Assembly: GCA_023078685.1 (NCBI GenBank)
Contig: JALGAS010000006.1
Coordinates: forward strand, 4,278,001-4,342,000
Source: Neopestalotiopsis rosae
Taxonomy: Eukaryota > Ascomycota > Sordariomycetes > Amphisphaeriales > Sporocadaceae
DNA: 64,000 bases
Reading direction: 5' to 3'
The notes under the pieces: model-generated
Database searches by the model: none
Seen by the model: the letters and a program-made list of their open reading frames with translations, nothing else
What the model was told of the DNA's origin: nothing
Position numbers and translations under genes: made by a program
Shown here: positions 48,501-59,761 of the stretch, in pieces
How positions within the stretch are numbered: the first letter of the stretch is position 1
Layout of the letters: each line of letters opens with the position of its first letter

Positions 48501-48719
48501 AACACCTGATGAATGGAAGACTGGACCCCACCCTCGCTGGACCGAGAGAAATCACCATGATCTCTGTTGCGAAGGGCGGCTTATCCTTTCGTTCCTACTA
48601 CTTGACAGACCTATCATACTGACATTTCCCCCGTCCGTAGTCGAGTAGACATTCCGCCTGCGGCCGAGGCCGACAATTTCTCTACTTATCCCGAGAGTAC
48701 ATTACAAAGAGCCGACAAG
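45515..48719. other. 3.2-kb intergenic region
   Basis: It holds promoters of the zinc-cluster gene (left) and the SUR7-type gene (right). There is a GGCA microsatellite at 45821-45845 and a TAGGTAGG motif near 45869. Pyrimidine-rich tracts near 47.8-48.3 kb precede the SUR7-type start. No open frame is supported. Confidence 0.55.
45821..45845. repeat. GGCA tetranucleotide microsatellite
   Basis: Six tandem GGCA units in an intergenic region. Confidence 0.85.
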
Positions 48720-49528
48720 ATGGCGTTCTCACGTATGTGGATAGTGGATTAATCTATGAAGAAATTGTACAATACTCACACAACACCACAGATGCCGGCC
48801 TAAGCATCGTGTCGATGATCTTCCTCGCCGGAAGCATCGTCATGATGTTCTTCGTCATCCTCGCCGGCGTCGCCAACACGACGCCGCTCAACCACACCTA
48901 CTTCCTGAGCGCCGACACGTCGGGCATCACGGGCGCCCGCGACGTGACCCAGTGGACCTACTTCTACCACTGCGGCACCGGCAACCTCGACTGCGGCAAG
49001 GCCGCCCCCGCGCCCGCCTTTGGCTGGGCCTGGAGCGGCAACCCCTCGGGCGCCCCCGACGCCCTCGTCGGCTCCAGCGGCGGCGACACCACCAGCCGCT
49101 ACTACTACCTCATGTGGCGCTTCGGCTGGGTCTTTTGGCTCATCTCCCTCTTCTTCGCCGTCGTCGCCTTCTTCAGCGGCTTCCTCGCCTGCTGCGGCCG
49201 CCTCGGCTCCGCCGTCGCCGGCTTCACCACCGCCATTGCTTTCGCCTTCTTCACCGTCGCTGTCTCCCTCATGACGGCCGAGTTTGTCAAGGCCCGCAAC
49301 GCCTTCCGCGCCGACGGCCGCGACGCCAACATTGGCGTCTGGGCTTTTGGCTTCTCCTGGGGTGCCTGGGCCGCCCTCTTCATCTCCCTGGTTCTCTACT
49401 GCATCGGCACCCGCGCCGGCAAGGATCGCTACAGCGCCGGCGGCAGCCGCTGGGGCCGTCAAAAGAGCGTCCGCAGCCGCCGCAGCTACGACATGGGCAG
49501 CCGCCGTGTCAAGGACGACTACTCCTAA
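48720..49528 (+). CDS. SUR7/PalI-family membrane protein (eisosome/MCC type)
   Basis: Two exons, join(48720..48732, 48792..49528), give 249 residues; exon 1 has only 13 nt (MAFS plus one base), followed by a 59-nt intron. Four membrane segments lie near 8-30, 110-137, 142-166 and 186-210. The first extracellular loop carries WTYFYHC...C (Cys65, Cys72), the claudin-like signature of Sur7/Fmp45 proteins, which mark stable plasma-membrane domains and affect cell-wall and endocytic organisation. The cytosolic tail is Arg/Ser-rich and ends KDDYS. Codon usage is extremely C-ending, suggesting high expression, and this creates a long mirror open frame on the other strand that is not a gene. Confidence 0.9.
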
Positions 49529-50746
49529 AGCAGAAATCGCGCAGCATGAACAATAGATCAACCTGATGAAATCCAGCCCGTTTCGTCCGAATGAGAAGAT
49601 ATGAATACTGTATCTGCCTACCTATTCGCTCTATCAGGAGCGGTTATCCGATGACGCGAAGTAATTTGCGATACTTGCACACAACGATGTGGAATAATGG
49701 AGCGAATTTGGAAACGTGCATATTGGCGGCGTTTTGAGCGGACTTTTGCTCTCGTTTTCTCGATCTGCTTTGAATTAAGTTAATGACCAAGAGCGAGGAG
49801 GAGAAAATGATGTTTTTGACACGGTGTAATGGCGTGTACTTGATACCAAAATGAGCCCTTCGTTAGAATAAATTTAAGCAATGCTACTTAATTATGCTTA
49901 ACTGTTTGCACGCCTCGAGTGCCTTGTGCTTTCAATCACATGCATACGCATTAGTATAATCAACATGTGCATCAACGACGAGCAAGTACAGTCATGCCAA
50001 TCCGTTGATTTTGTATCATTGATGAAAATAGTCTCTAGCGCGGTCTTGTTTCGGACTTGTATTCCCATCCGATCTTGTTGACTAGGTTAGGTAATCTGTC
50101 AGGAGAAAGAAATATCATAGGCAGACCGCCGACTCTTCTTGTACAAGGACTGAACTCCCCGCTCAACGATTTCCCCATCCGATCGACGGGGTGTGCCCTG
50201 CTCGTATATCTGATGCCCAATGCATATATCCGCTGCTTCGAATCGAATTTGCGATCAAGCGTGTACTTGTTTCGTCAAGAGAAACATTGAACACCAGACG
50301 GTTTGAGAGGAGTCTTGCCAAACAAAATCAAGAGAAAAAGAATGAAGCAATATCAAAACCAAAAAGTTACGCCGCCCCAAATCGTGTACAAGGGACGCCA
50401 TCTATTTTATCCTCCATCGAATCGTTTGCGTTTCGTTTATACGTTCCATGGCCCCGTTGTAAGACAGAGATTGTGCGGATCCAACCATTGAGGCCCATCT
50501 CCGTTGTTTGAGAGAGAAAAGTAACAAAGGGAAAGTGTACGCCGCTTATGCTACATTCATGTACTAGAGAGTAAAATCGGTCTGTAAATATCACAGCGTA
50601 TACGGAAGGCCTGCCGTCCGTAGTTGGGCTTCTTTTCCCGCAGAGCAGCAAAGCTGGCTGTATCGTGCGCTTGCTACATTGCAATACAGGCTTGATTGGT
50701 TGGAGATTTTGCAGCGCAGTCAATGATGGTGTGCTCTTTGAACGAT
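49529..50746. other. Convergent intergenic region, no gene seen
   Basis: 3' flanks of the SUR7-type and MAPKK genes. Short open frames only. Confidence 0.6.
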
Positions 50747-52718
50747 TTAGGCGACTGTTCCGGCGCGAACATCAGGACTGACCGCATCGAGGGGAGCTGC
50801 ATGCAGCGCGGGCTTCTCAACGTCGTCGCCATACTGGCCGTTTGCCTTTCTTTCCAGAACACCTTGGACCCATTCTGCAACGTCTGGGTCTTCAGTGCTG
50901 CCTGATTTGCGCATGTCCAAATTGTCGGCTGCGTTCGAAATGGCCTCTGCGCTTGCTTCATTCTCGGCGGCTTCCTCATCCTCTTCAGTAATGGTCTCGG
51001 GTTTGGTCATGTCCTTGAGCCACTCCGAGTTGAGTAGAGCTTGGTATGTTGGCCGCAAGCTTGCCTTCTTGTTCAGGCAGGATTTCACGAATCGAACGGC
51101 AGTGGCAGAGTAGCCTTCGGCGGGCATATCCGGGGGGTCTTCGTCCACAATAGCCTGGAAAGCAAAGAGTCAGTAACGTGCCGTGACGATACGGAAGGGT
51201 ACTAGATAATCAAAGAGAACTTACCGATAATTGAGCAAAGATGGAAGACGTCTGGTTCGGCTTATAAGGATATTGGCCCATGGCACACTCAATGAGGGTC
51301 AACCCCAGACTCCAGATATCGCTCTGGACGCTGTATGTTCCATCTGATGCGCCGCCTGCCATGAGCGCGCCACCGGATATCCGCTCCGGGGCCATGTAGC
51401 TTTGACAACCGATATTTGTCCGAGCCATACTGGCTACCAGGTTGCCGCTGACACCAAAATCGCAAATCTTGACCTGCCCCCTAGAGTTGGCCAGGATATT
51501 TGTAGGCTTGACATCGCGGTGGATAATGTTGTGCTTGTCCTTGAGTTCCTTCAAACCCATGACGGTGCAGTATGTAATCTTCCTCAGAACGTTCTCAGGA
51601 ATGCCACCGGCGTACAGTTTGTCGATGGACCCGCCATCCATGTACTCAATGCACATGTAGACGGCGCTCTCTTGGAAAAATGCACCATAGAAATCTATAA
51701 TGTATGGCGAGGCGCACTCGTGGAGGATGACCAGCTCTTTCAGAATCGTTGCTAATTTTGCCTCATCTAGCTCGAGTCGTATCTCTTTCATGGCCATGAC
51801 CAGACCACTATTGCTGCCAGCCTTGCCGTCGACGGGGGAATCAGGAGTGTCGTTCAATGTTCCGGGAACATTGATAGCCTTGCCTCCGGACAATCCGGGT
51901 CCAAAGCGTGGCACACGCGGTTTGCTGTGGCGAACCTTGTAAACGGTACCATAGTTGCCCTTGCCCAGCTCGTCGAGTTTCTCGACCTCATCCAAGGATA
52001 TCCTAAAGACGGAGCCATCTGAGAAGTCAACGCCCTTATTCGTGATGATGGCTTTGCCCTTGAAGGTCAAGTATCCATTTTCGGAATCAATGTACTCTTC
52101 AAACTGCTTCATCTGCGAGGGCGCGCCGTGGCTCTGTGCCCCTAACTGCGGCGCTGCCGGACCAGTCGATGCACTTGGAGAATCTTGCGCAGCAGGCGGC
52201 GGAGTCATATTGCTCAGCTTCAACCCAAATTTCCTCTTGCCTGCAAGACCACCGCTGGGACCACCAGCAGAGGGTACCTGAGGCATGGACTGGGGAAAAG
52301 AGGGCGCGCCCGGTCTGGAAGGACGCGCATCAAGGCCGGGAAGGCGAAGGGCCCCAACGGCAGGCCCAGTAATAGGCACGCCGCCAGTGACGGGCGACTG
52401 CGGTGATGCAGAGGTAGGCTGGGAGTTGAGAGGTGAGGAGCCTTGCCGCGAGAGGTGAAAGGCCCTCATCTTGGCGTTGATGCCCTCGGGCAGACGTCCA
52501 CTAGACATTCCGGTGGACACGGGGGGCCGCCGTGCGTTGGAAAGGACACCGAGAGGCGTGGAAGAGGCGGACATGGGATGTAGAGGCTTGTCGGGCTCGG
52601 AGACGGAGCGCAATGAGGGCATCCTCTTGGGAGGGTCGCTATACAGCTCCTGGAATTCGGGTTCTGGAGTGTCGGGGGTCTCTGGGGGAGACCCAGGAGT
52701 GGGAGGAGTGTCGGCCAT
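50747..52718 (-). CDS. PBS2: MAP kinase kinase of the HOG osmostress pathway (Pbs2/Os-5 type)
   Basis: Two exons, complement(50747..51154, 51225..52718), give 633 residues; the 70-nt intron joins IFAQLS to AIVDEDPPDMP. Residues 1-205 are Ser/Pro-rich. A conserved lead GKAIITNKGVDFSDGSVFRI precedes the kinase domain: Gly loop GKGNYG (252-257), Lys311 in VMAMKEIRLE, catalytic HRDVKPTNIL (400-409), DFG (420-422, written D420-F421-G422), and the MAPKK activation sites Ser430 and Thr434 (SMART). The tail is acidic. The family phosphorylates the Hog1/Os-2 MAP kinase in response to osmotic and other stress. The assignment to Pbs2 rather than Ste7 or Mkk1 rests on the lead motif and on ECAMGQYPY with VDEDPPDMP. 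Confidence 0.93.
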
Positions 52719-55048
52719 TTTTCAGGCAAGTTCGACAGCAGACGGGCTCGAGTAAGTATCAGGTTTTTGTCGGATCTGGTATTTTTGGGTGCACCGCAGA
52801 TCGAATGACAAGGCTGGACCAGACCTGGACTGGAACCCGACCAGAACAGACCGACCGGATAGTGTGTGCCGCGAAGCAGTCTTGATCAGAGCCCCTCTTG
52901 ACAGGTGACAGCGAGGTGCATGTACGTGCTGGTGCTGGTGTTGGTGCTTGTGTCGGGAGGATGGATGAGATTCTGGATCGGAATTCGAAGTTTAGCACTT
53001 GGGAGAAAAGAAATGTGTAGTGCAGAACTGGGACGGGGCAAAGCTGTCGGTTGCCGTGGACTTTTGGAAATCTGGCAGAACAATTGTGATAATGGACCGA
53101 CTAGACGACAACGACAACAACAGTCAAGTAGGTACGTAGCAGCCCGTAGTCTGGAGAAGTAGGTAAAAGGTACGCAAGAGTATCAATCACATTAGCTAAG
53201 CGAAGAAGAAGGTTTGCGGGTTGCTGTGATGTCGACAGGTACTTTGGCATCCCACTTGCGATGGACGCCCAGCTGTCCCTTGGGTACATTACGAGCAATA
53301 CCTGGTGCGCGTTGGCAGCCACTGCTGTCCGGGTACCTCGTCGACAACTATCCTCAAGTGCTAGGTACCTACCTACATTACACTAATTGAGTCGCCCACT
53401 AAATCTGACTCCATGGCTTTCAAGAGACTGTACATAATGACTGATTGCAGAGCAGCTGCAGCCATCCCAGCGCCTCTCAATGCCCCATTCAGGGACCCCT
53501 CCAGTTTCGCCTTCTGCTAGAATGATTTGCTGCTTGAAGTGCCCCTCAGTGCCCACGCCCGGTCAATTGCAACATTCAAAGGCCAAGCTCAAAGGCCCGA
53601 ACCCCAAATGAGGAGAGGTCGCTTTTGCCCATGGGCGGAAAATGCCCAGGGATCCCCCACCGCCTAAGAAGCACCAGACGCACAGTGGACAGAGAGAAGA
53701 GCACAGGGCAGCCACAAAGAGTAGGCAAAGACGTCAGCGACCAGACTCGACATCAGAGACCGGGAATACATTTTGACATTGCAGTAGAGCCCTGGCAACA
53801 TGAGCCGTCGAGTTGCCCAACTGCCTTGGATCTACCCTAGGTAGACACTAGACAATGCAGAATGATATGTAATGTACACAGAAATTTAGACACTATGACC
53901 TTGCGAGAAAAAAAAAGGGATCTAAGAAGGCCGCCGCGAGACTTGGAGACTTCGTTATCAAGCCACAAATAAGACACCCCTCCATCATCCTTTCCCCAAG
54001 AGAGAAAAAAAATGCGGGCTGGGGTTTGGCACTTCTGACGACGTCATCGGTTTCCACCCACCGCCCGTACCTCATTGGAAACAAGAACCGCACCTGCGCA
54101 CCCGCCAGTCGCAACATGATTGATCCCAGACTCTGGCTTCGCTTGACATGTCTTCCTTGCCAAGCTTGCAAGTCAAGACCAGGCCAGGACTGAATCGTCC
54201 GCCCGTCTGTGCTTTTTTTTTTTTCGTTTGTGTGCCCGCTCAACCGCTGCCCGTCAAACCGTCTGCGTCCAGTCTGCTGCGTCTTGCTCGTTTGTCCAAT
54301 TCAGATTTCCATTTCCATACATATTCCTCCTAGTCCGTATTCGTGCAAACTCGCAACGGACGACCCTGATCGACCTCCATCTCACCCCCCAATGGTAGCC
54401 AATCGCCATTCTCTTCTTGTCTTGATGAAACACATTTTTGCTCCGGATCGGCACACGAATATGCAACAGCTATCCACCACTGACGACGTTGTGCAGAAAT
54501 CAAGATTGTCTGGCCGTAAATAATTGTTGTTAATTTTTTCTATTCTTCTCTCCTACACGGTATAATCTCCCGCTGAAGGAAGATCTCCTTCGTACGCGGG
54601 CCGAACATGACTTTTATTGTTACATGGTTCATAAAGTACTGCTAACCATTGTGGACTTGGATGCGCTTCCAAATTTAGGAACTTGCCAAAGTGCCATAGA
54701 ACCGGGAATTATTACCGGGTGGCTTGGCCGCTCCCATGTCCACTACAGATCATTGATGTACATACACGATAACACATCGGCGCTCACAGTATCAGAGTTT
54801 TGAAACATTTTGCCAATCTCGTCATTCACTACAAAAATCAAACAAGATACGGATTAGTCGGCCCACCTTGATGTAATGAAATAGCCGTCAATTACTGGAG
54901 AAGCCATACGATCAACACGTTTCAACCATCTCAAGGACGTCAACATGGTAGCGTGGCACAGATATTATATCCTCAAAGGACTCAAGGTCATATTGATTCT
55001 GAACAAGTCGTTGTCAATGACAAGAGTACACTGATTATCGTCGTCGTC
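52719..55048. other. Intergenic region, no gene seen
   Basis: MAPKK promoter and 3' flank of the GH28 gene. A CCTACCTA motif lies near 53366, and there are A- and T-rich tracts near 53908 and 54212. No supported open frame. Confidence 0.6.
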
Positions 55049-56677
55049 TCAACACTGTCCTGTAGCACTACCCCCAACACATGCGTCGCCAGTGCAGTTC
55101 CATCCAATAGGATCCACGACATTCCCGCATAGATAATCAAGTGGTGAGCTTTCTCCATCACTGGTCAGTGTGACATTTGTAATGGTAATATCATGGCATG
55201 GCGCCACGCCGCTGCACTGCAAACTGGCCAGCTTGAGCGAAGATGCCGTGCCGTCAAAGTTGGCAAACTCGATGTCCTTTAGCTCAAACTTGGACGACGT
55301 GCAGTTGCCAGCTGTGCCCGAAAAGGTGGTGCACTGCGAAATGCTAAACGGCGCACCGCGGAATGACGTTCCGTAGAGGTTGGTAAAGGATAGGTTGGTG
55401 GCGTCTGAATGGGTAAAACCATCAAAAGTCAGTTCTACGCAGTGAATACATGCAAGCAACCTTGCCCGGTCCCAGGATGGCATCACTTACAGCCCAGACC
55501 ACCTCCGCCGCCATTTGGTGGGTAACCGACTTGCTCGCCAGTCCAAGTCTTGAAGTATGCCTGCGATATATCATGTCAGTCATCTTGTATCACTCGTTGG
55601 ATACGGATATCGAGGCCAACGCACTGCATGGAGCGTGTTTTTGAAGGTAATATTGTCCGCCTTGATGCGTTCAATGGTCTCGAACTGGTCCTTATATTGT
55701 CCAATGCTGCCGATGGCAATACCCAGGCCGTTGATGAAGAGGCTATCAGTCACTGTGATGTCTGTTGAGTTGGCCTTGAACGAGATGCTGTCATCCTTGC
55801 TCACGACAGTCCAGTTGCGGAATGTCAGGTGGGATGAGAAGAAGGTATCGCCGCCATCCGTATTTCCTACTTGAAGGTCAGTGCAAGACCTGCTACGCGA
55901 GACCAAACATCATACCGCTAGACGAGCCATCGAGGGCAGTATTATTCACAAAGATATTCTCAAACAGAGAATTATTACTGCGAATGATGGAAAAGGTCCT
56001 ATTCAAATCTCAGCAAGACTGGGGAATTATACAGTCAAACAGAGCGCCCGCAAGAAGTCGAGAACTCACCACATCTGACTTCTCAACATTTGCAGGCCCG
56101 TCACCCGCGAATTGGTCAAACCGTCGAGGGTCAAGGCGTGCGGCCTGCCTTTGAGATTTGAAATGCCAGCGGCATAGTGGTACCAGACGCCACCGTTGCC
56201 GTCAAAAGTACCGTGTCCGTGGCCATCAATCAAGACGCGGTCGCCGCCAAGTTTGAAAGCTGTGCTCTGGTTTTGATAGCCCACCGGCAAGGAGTTGTTG
56301 AGCCAGTATTGAATATCAGTCGACCACTATTGCACAATTAGTGGTCCTGCAGCCTTCCAAATGCATGCCGAGAGCTGGGAGAGGTGGCCTCGACTCACCA
56401 ATAAAGTTCCTCGAATGTCTACATGACAGTCCTGCAGGCCGGCCACTTCCATGACCGTGTTGACATAGTAAGTCGTGTTCTCCGTAAACAGGACGGTGCC
56501 GCCTTGACCACATTCGTCAAAGGCGGCGAGGATGGCAGGGGCATCGTCGGTCGCATTCGTACCCGAAGCAGCAACCTCGCACACTTTTCTGTCTCGTGAC
56601 AGATGCGCCGGGCCATACTGCGTGGCGGCGGCGGCACCGTATAGTGACACGATACTAATTAGGTCGGAAGCGCGCAT
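55049..56677 (-). CDS. Secreted GH28 pectinase-type enzyme (exo-polygalacturonase/rhamnosidase-like)
   Basis: Six exons, complement(55049..55404, 55491..55560, 55625..55866, 55916..55998, 56070..56326, 56399..56677), give 428 residues with every junction in frame; introns 49-86 nt. The N-terminus is a probable signal peptide. The GH28 beta-helix carries GNTDGGD (Asp210), SKDDSISF (Asp231, Asp232) and RIK (273-275), so three catalytic motifs are present. At the place of the usual Gly-His-Gly motif the sequence reads NGLGIAIGSIG, with Leu254 replacing His. TWTGEQVGYPPNGGGG after it is typical of exo-acting GH28 enzymes. Many Asn-X-Ser/Thr sites suggest N-glycosylation. The enzyme would cleave terminal sugars from pectin; exact substrate open. 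Confidence 0.88.
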
Positions 56678-57511
56678 TATGAAAGCTCGGATGGGAGACT
56701 TGGGTATCTGGATTCAAGTGGCCAATTCTACTTAATTTGGGGAAAGTCAACAAGGCAGAGTACATTTCGTGCAGATATATAGTTACTGTGTTGCAGTCTT
56801 TCCGTTTACCCATGGATAGTTCATATTGTCCATTGTAACCGATAATATGCCACCAATAGAATGATACAAAACGGCTATAGCCACAATTGAGGCAAGGCCT
56901 TGAACTCCCACAGTATCGACGCCGAGGTGCGAGAAAGACAAATACGAGATGCTATAATATTCCAGCGACTAGGCCATGGTGGCATCGTGTCCAAGCCGAA
57001 GAAGAACATGAATTCTGGAAAAATCGGGATTCCAAAAGAGCTCTGTATGTCCATGTTCTCGCTACATGTTGAGACGATGCGCGCATGGTGGTCTTGGCTG
57101 CCACTGTCGATAACCCGGCTTCCCCGCATTCTGGGCTCTGCTCGCTGTTGTCATGCGAAGATCACGGACAGGACAGGGACTTTGTATGCGCAATGACAGC
57201 ATTTCGCTCAATCGTCAATGGCGCACTGCAATCAGTAAGCACGCTTTGGAATCCAGTAGTCTGATTTGAGTCAAATATTGCAAATTTTCAATTCGAGCGC
57301 TGATTCTCTGAATCGGTTATGTGATTGTTTAACAGCTTCCCTCTCGTCCGGACAGCCAATGTCATGTGACTAGCAAGTCTGCTTTTGAGACTTGATATCC
57401 CTTCGATCCTCCAAAAAAGCCTTGTTAAGACATGGAATATCAAGGTTGGTCCTTCTCTATACAGAAGGTTTTCCACCTGCTGCCGCCTCCTGTTCTGCTA
57501 TTACAAGCCTT
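56678..57511. other. Intergenic, no gene seen
   Basis: Promoter of the GH28 gene and 3' flank of the EthD gene. Nothing else supported. Confidence 0.6.
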
Positions 57512-57832
57512 CTACAGGCTGGCCTTGAGCTCCGAGACCCACATGGTAGGCGGCTTGGTCGAGTAGTTGGGGAGGTCCTCCTTGAGCTTGGTCTGGAGCT
57601 CGGCGGGGGCCTTTGTCTGGACGTTGACGAGGGCCTCCATGCTCTCAAAGGTGACCTCGAGGACGGCGGCGTAGGGCGCATTGTCGCCCAGCGGGGTGTA
57701 CATCTTCCAGTTGACCAGGCCGCCCAGCGGCTTCCAGCCCTCGACGGCGAGGGGGATGTGCTTGGTCGTGTAGTACTCGACGTTGAAGTTGGAGCCCGAG
57801 GGGTAGGCAATGTTGAGGATTACGGGAGCCAT
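57512..57832 (-). CDS. EthD-domain protein
   Basis: A single exon of 106 residues starting MAPVILNIAYPSG at 57832; the frame is open further upstream but that part is AT-rich and unlike a protein. The ferredoxin-like alpha-beta fold of the EthD family is suggested by FNVEYYTTKHIPLAVE (the conserved Tyr and His region), LGGLVNWKMYTP and YAAVLEVTFESMEAL. Related small proteins occur in ether degradation and in some fungal decarboxylase or cyclase steps, but most are uncharacterised. It has no clear operon-like partner. Confidence 0.83.
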   Translation of the reverse strand: MAPVILNIAYPSGSNFNVEYYTTKHIPLAVEGWKPLGGLVNWKMYTPLGDNAPYAAVLEVTFESMEALVNVQTKAPAELQTKLKEDLPNYSTKPPTMWVSELKASL

Positions 57833-58596
57833 TTTTTCTTGATTTCTTTTGTTTTTGGTTGATAGTTGAGGATTGGATAGTGATTTCAAATAGTTATGGT
57901 CTGTAAGTTTTCTTGGAAAAGAGATTGTGCTATACCCCGACATGCGAATTGGTTTCTGATATATCTTATATACATGTACGGTTAAAGCTTCCCGCTCAGA
58001 CACCACGTACTATCGTACCCACGTGGAAACCCACCCCTGATTGCTAAGCAAGAGTGGAACAAGCAAGACTTCCAGACTTCTTGAGTGTTTCCATAATTGC
58101 CAGATACGATGGGGTCCCGCAGACAAAATACGTCCTTGACCAGACAAAAAGAGGTTGCGAGACCGAGGCAGCGTTTCGTTCAGATCGGCAGGTTTATCGG
58201 TCCGCCGGCCAATCCGAAATCGAGGGGGGTTTTGCCTCCACTATAATTACCCCAATTGGGTTGGGCCTCGGCATTGATAAAAGAAGCTTCTAATGCCGTT
58301 GGCGGTATTGTTCTGTCTGATGATTCTTGCTATGATGGTTTTATCTTTTTCCAATCCGGTATGCATAAAGTCTTGCCATGGCATGTCATGTCATGTTCTT
58401 TAGTAGTTCTAGATCCTTTATGCACGTTGTAATGCGGATATGTCCCGCATGCCATGATAAATGTTGGTTTGATTGCAACGTCGGTACCATTCCGCTCCGA
58501 ACTCCACACGCACCAGGCCCAATTGGCGTAATACAGGTCACAAATTACAGGCAGTCAAAAAGTTCAAAGGTGCAAAAAAAAAAAACGCAAAAGAAT
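57833..58596. other. Intergenic, includes tRNA-Ile terminator
   Basis: Upstream region of the EthD gene. The A-run at about 58574-58585 is, on the minus strand, a T-run just beyond tRNA-Ile, the expected Pol III terminator. No gene seen. Confidence 0.6.
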
Positions 58597-58694
58597 TGCT
58601 CAGCCACAGGATTGAACTGAGGACCTTCGCATGACTTGATATTCTTAATAAGAGAATATTAGTACGACGCTCTAACCAACTGAGCTAGCCGAGC
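58597..58694 (-). tRNA. tRNA-Ile (AAT) with 24-nt intron
   Basis: The acceptor stem GCTCGGC pairs with GCTGAGC (one G-T pair); TA at positions 8-9; D stem GCTC/GAGC with loop AGTTGGTTA; anticodon stem TCGTA/TGCGA. The loop CTAATA gives anticodon AAT, and a 24-nt intron follows position 37. The T arm CTCAG-TTCAATC-CTGTG has one mismatch. The discriminator is A. Without the intron it has 74 nt. A Pol III T-run follows. Confidence 0.85.
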
Positions 58695-58803
58695 AACTGA
58701 TTTCTTGTTGAAGAGAAGGTGCTTATTGCAGTACAAGACATGTATCATTGACGAAAGCCAGGTAAAAGACAATCCAAGACCAGATGGAAAACATGCAAAA
58801 ATG

Positions 58804-58888
58804 TGGAGAAGCTGGGAATCGAACCCAGAACCTTTTCCATACCTCGTAAGTATGCTAAGGAAACGTCATACCACTAGACCACATCCCC
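58804..58888 (-). tRNA. tRNA-Ala (AGC) with 13-nt intron
   Basis: The acceptor stem GGGGATG pairs with CTTCTCC with a G3-U70 pair, the alanine identity element, and one mismatch (6-67). The D arm reads GTCTAGTGGTATGAC. Anticodon stem TTTCC/GGAAA with loop TTAGCA gives anticodon AGC; a 13-nt intron follows position 37. The T arm CTGGG-TTCGATT-CCCAG is perfect. It lies 109 bp upstream of tRNA-Ile on the same strand and is followed by a short T-run. Confidence 0.87.
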
Positions 58889-59761
58889 GGATGTTTGCAT
58901 CGCCGACTAGGTTGACGATGCGTGGAATCACTGTTAGATGATTGGATGAATGTTGTGTGATTATTGAGATATAAGCTGGTGGGTGCGGGAAGATCACGGG
59001 ATATAGGCACTATTACGTACGGACGGCCGTATAACAAGGTAGGGGACGAGCTCAATATGATCAAGGCAATGAATGTTCGATGCTGGGTAGGTAGGGGACG
59101 AGATTGGCTTGTCATGTGAATGAATATCTGACTCGGCCAGAGTATAGTCAGCCAGAATGGTGCTCACTGCTTAGTAGTGCTAGTGTAGTGACCGAGTTCT
59201 ACTGCAGGAAGACTTAGCTCGTTAGATGAGTCGTTAGAGATTCAGGAAAGATTATCATCAGAATTGGAGGACATGACTTACTTCAAAATCCTGAAGCGTA
59301 GCCAGTATGTCCATAGAAAGTATAGCCAAGCGATTTGGTGGTACATACATTGTCTTGGGGTGCGCCCCATTTACTCACTTTTCGCACTATACAGGTATAG
59401 TTGCCCCAACGACTTGGCAAATATCATTCATATGGTCTAGGAGTGCTCGAGATTCAACGACGATGTGGAAGCAACGAGGCTGTCTATTATTAAATACCCA
59501 TGCTGACGTCTGTTGAATATTGTATATATGTATTTCTAAGCATGCACGCTAGGTAAGCCGGGTATGTGCATTAGGTAGACCCCTCCTTTGCTGACTGGTG
59601 GCCAAGCGGCACAATAATTGCATTCAAGTGTTACAGAATCTCGTGACGGTACATGTCAATTTTTGTGGCCAACAAGTGTCAAAAGGTACGCGTCGAGAGA
59701 TTACAGTACTTGTACCGAACCGAACTTCAGCAAGCAGAATTGTGATCTGGTGAAGTCAGCC
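58889..59761. other. Intergenic, no gene seen
   Basis: Promoter region of the second zinc-cluster gene. A TAGGTAGG motif lies near 59087. The frame of the next gene is open to 59618 but has no ATG before 59762. Confidence 0.6.

Noticed and set aside
48800..49561. Long minus-strand open frame (about 250 codons) opposite the SUR7-type gene
   Set aside because: It is the mirror of a gene with extreme C-ending codons; composition is Ala/Gly/Glu repeats with no domain.
57833..58006. N-terminal extension of the EthD protein
   Set aside because: AT-rich, unlike the family; ATG 57832 starts directly at the conserved fold.
59618..59761. N-terminal extension of the second zinc-cluster protein
   Set aside because: Open frame but no ATG; the first ATG at 59762 gives the usual short lead before the zinc cluster.
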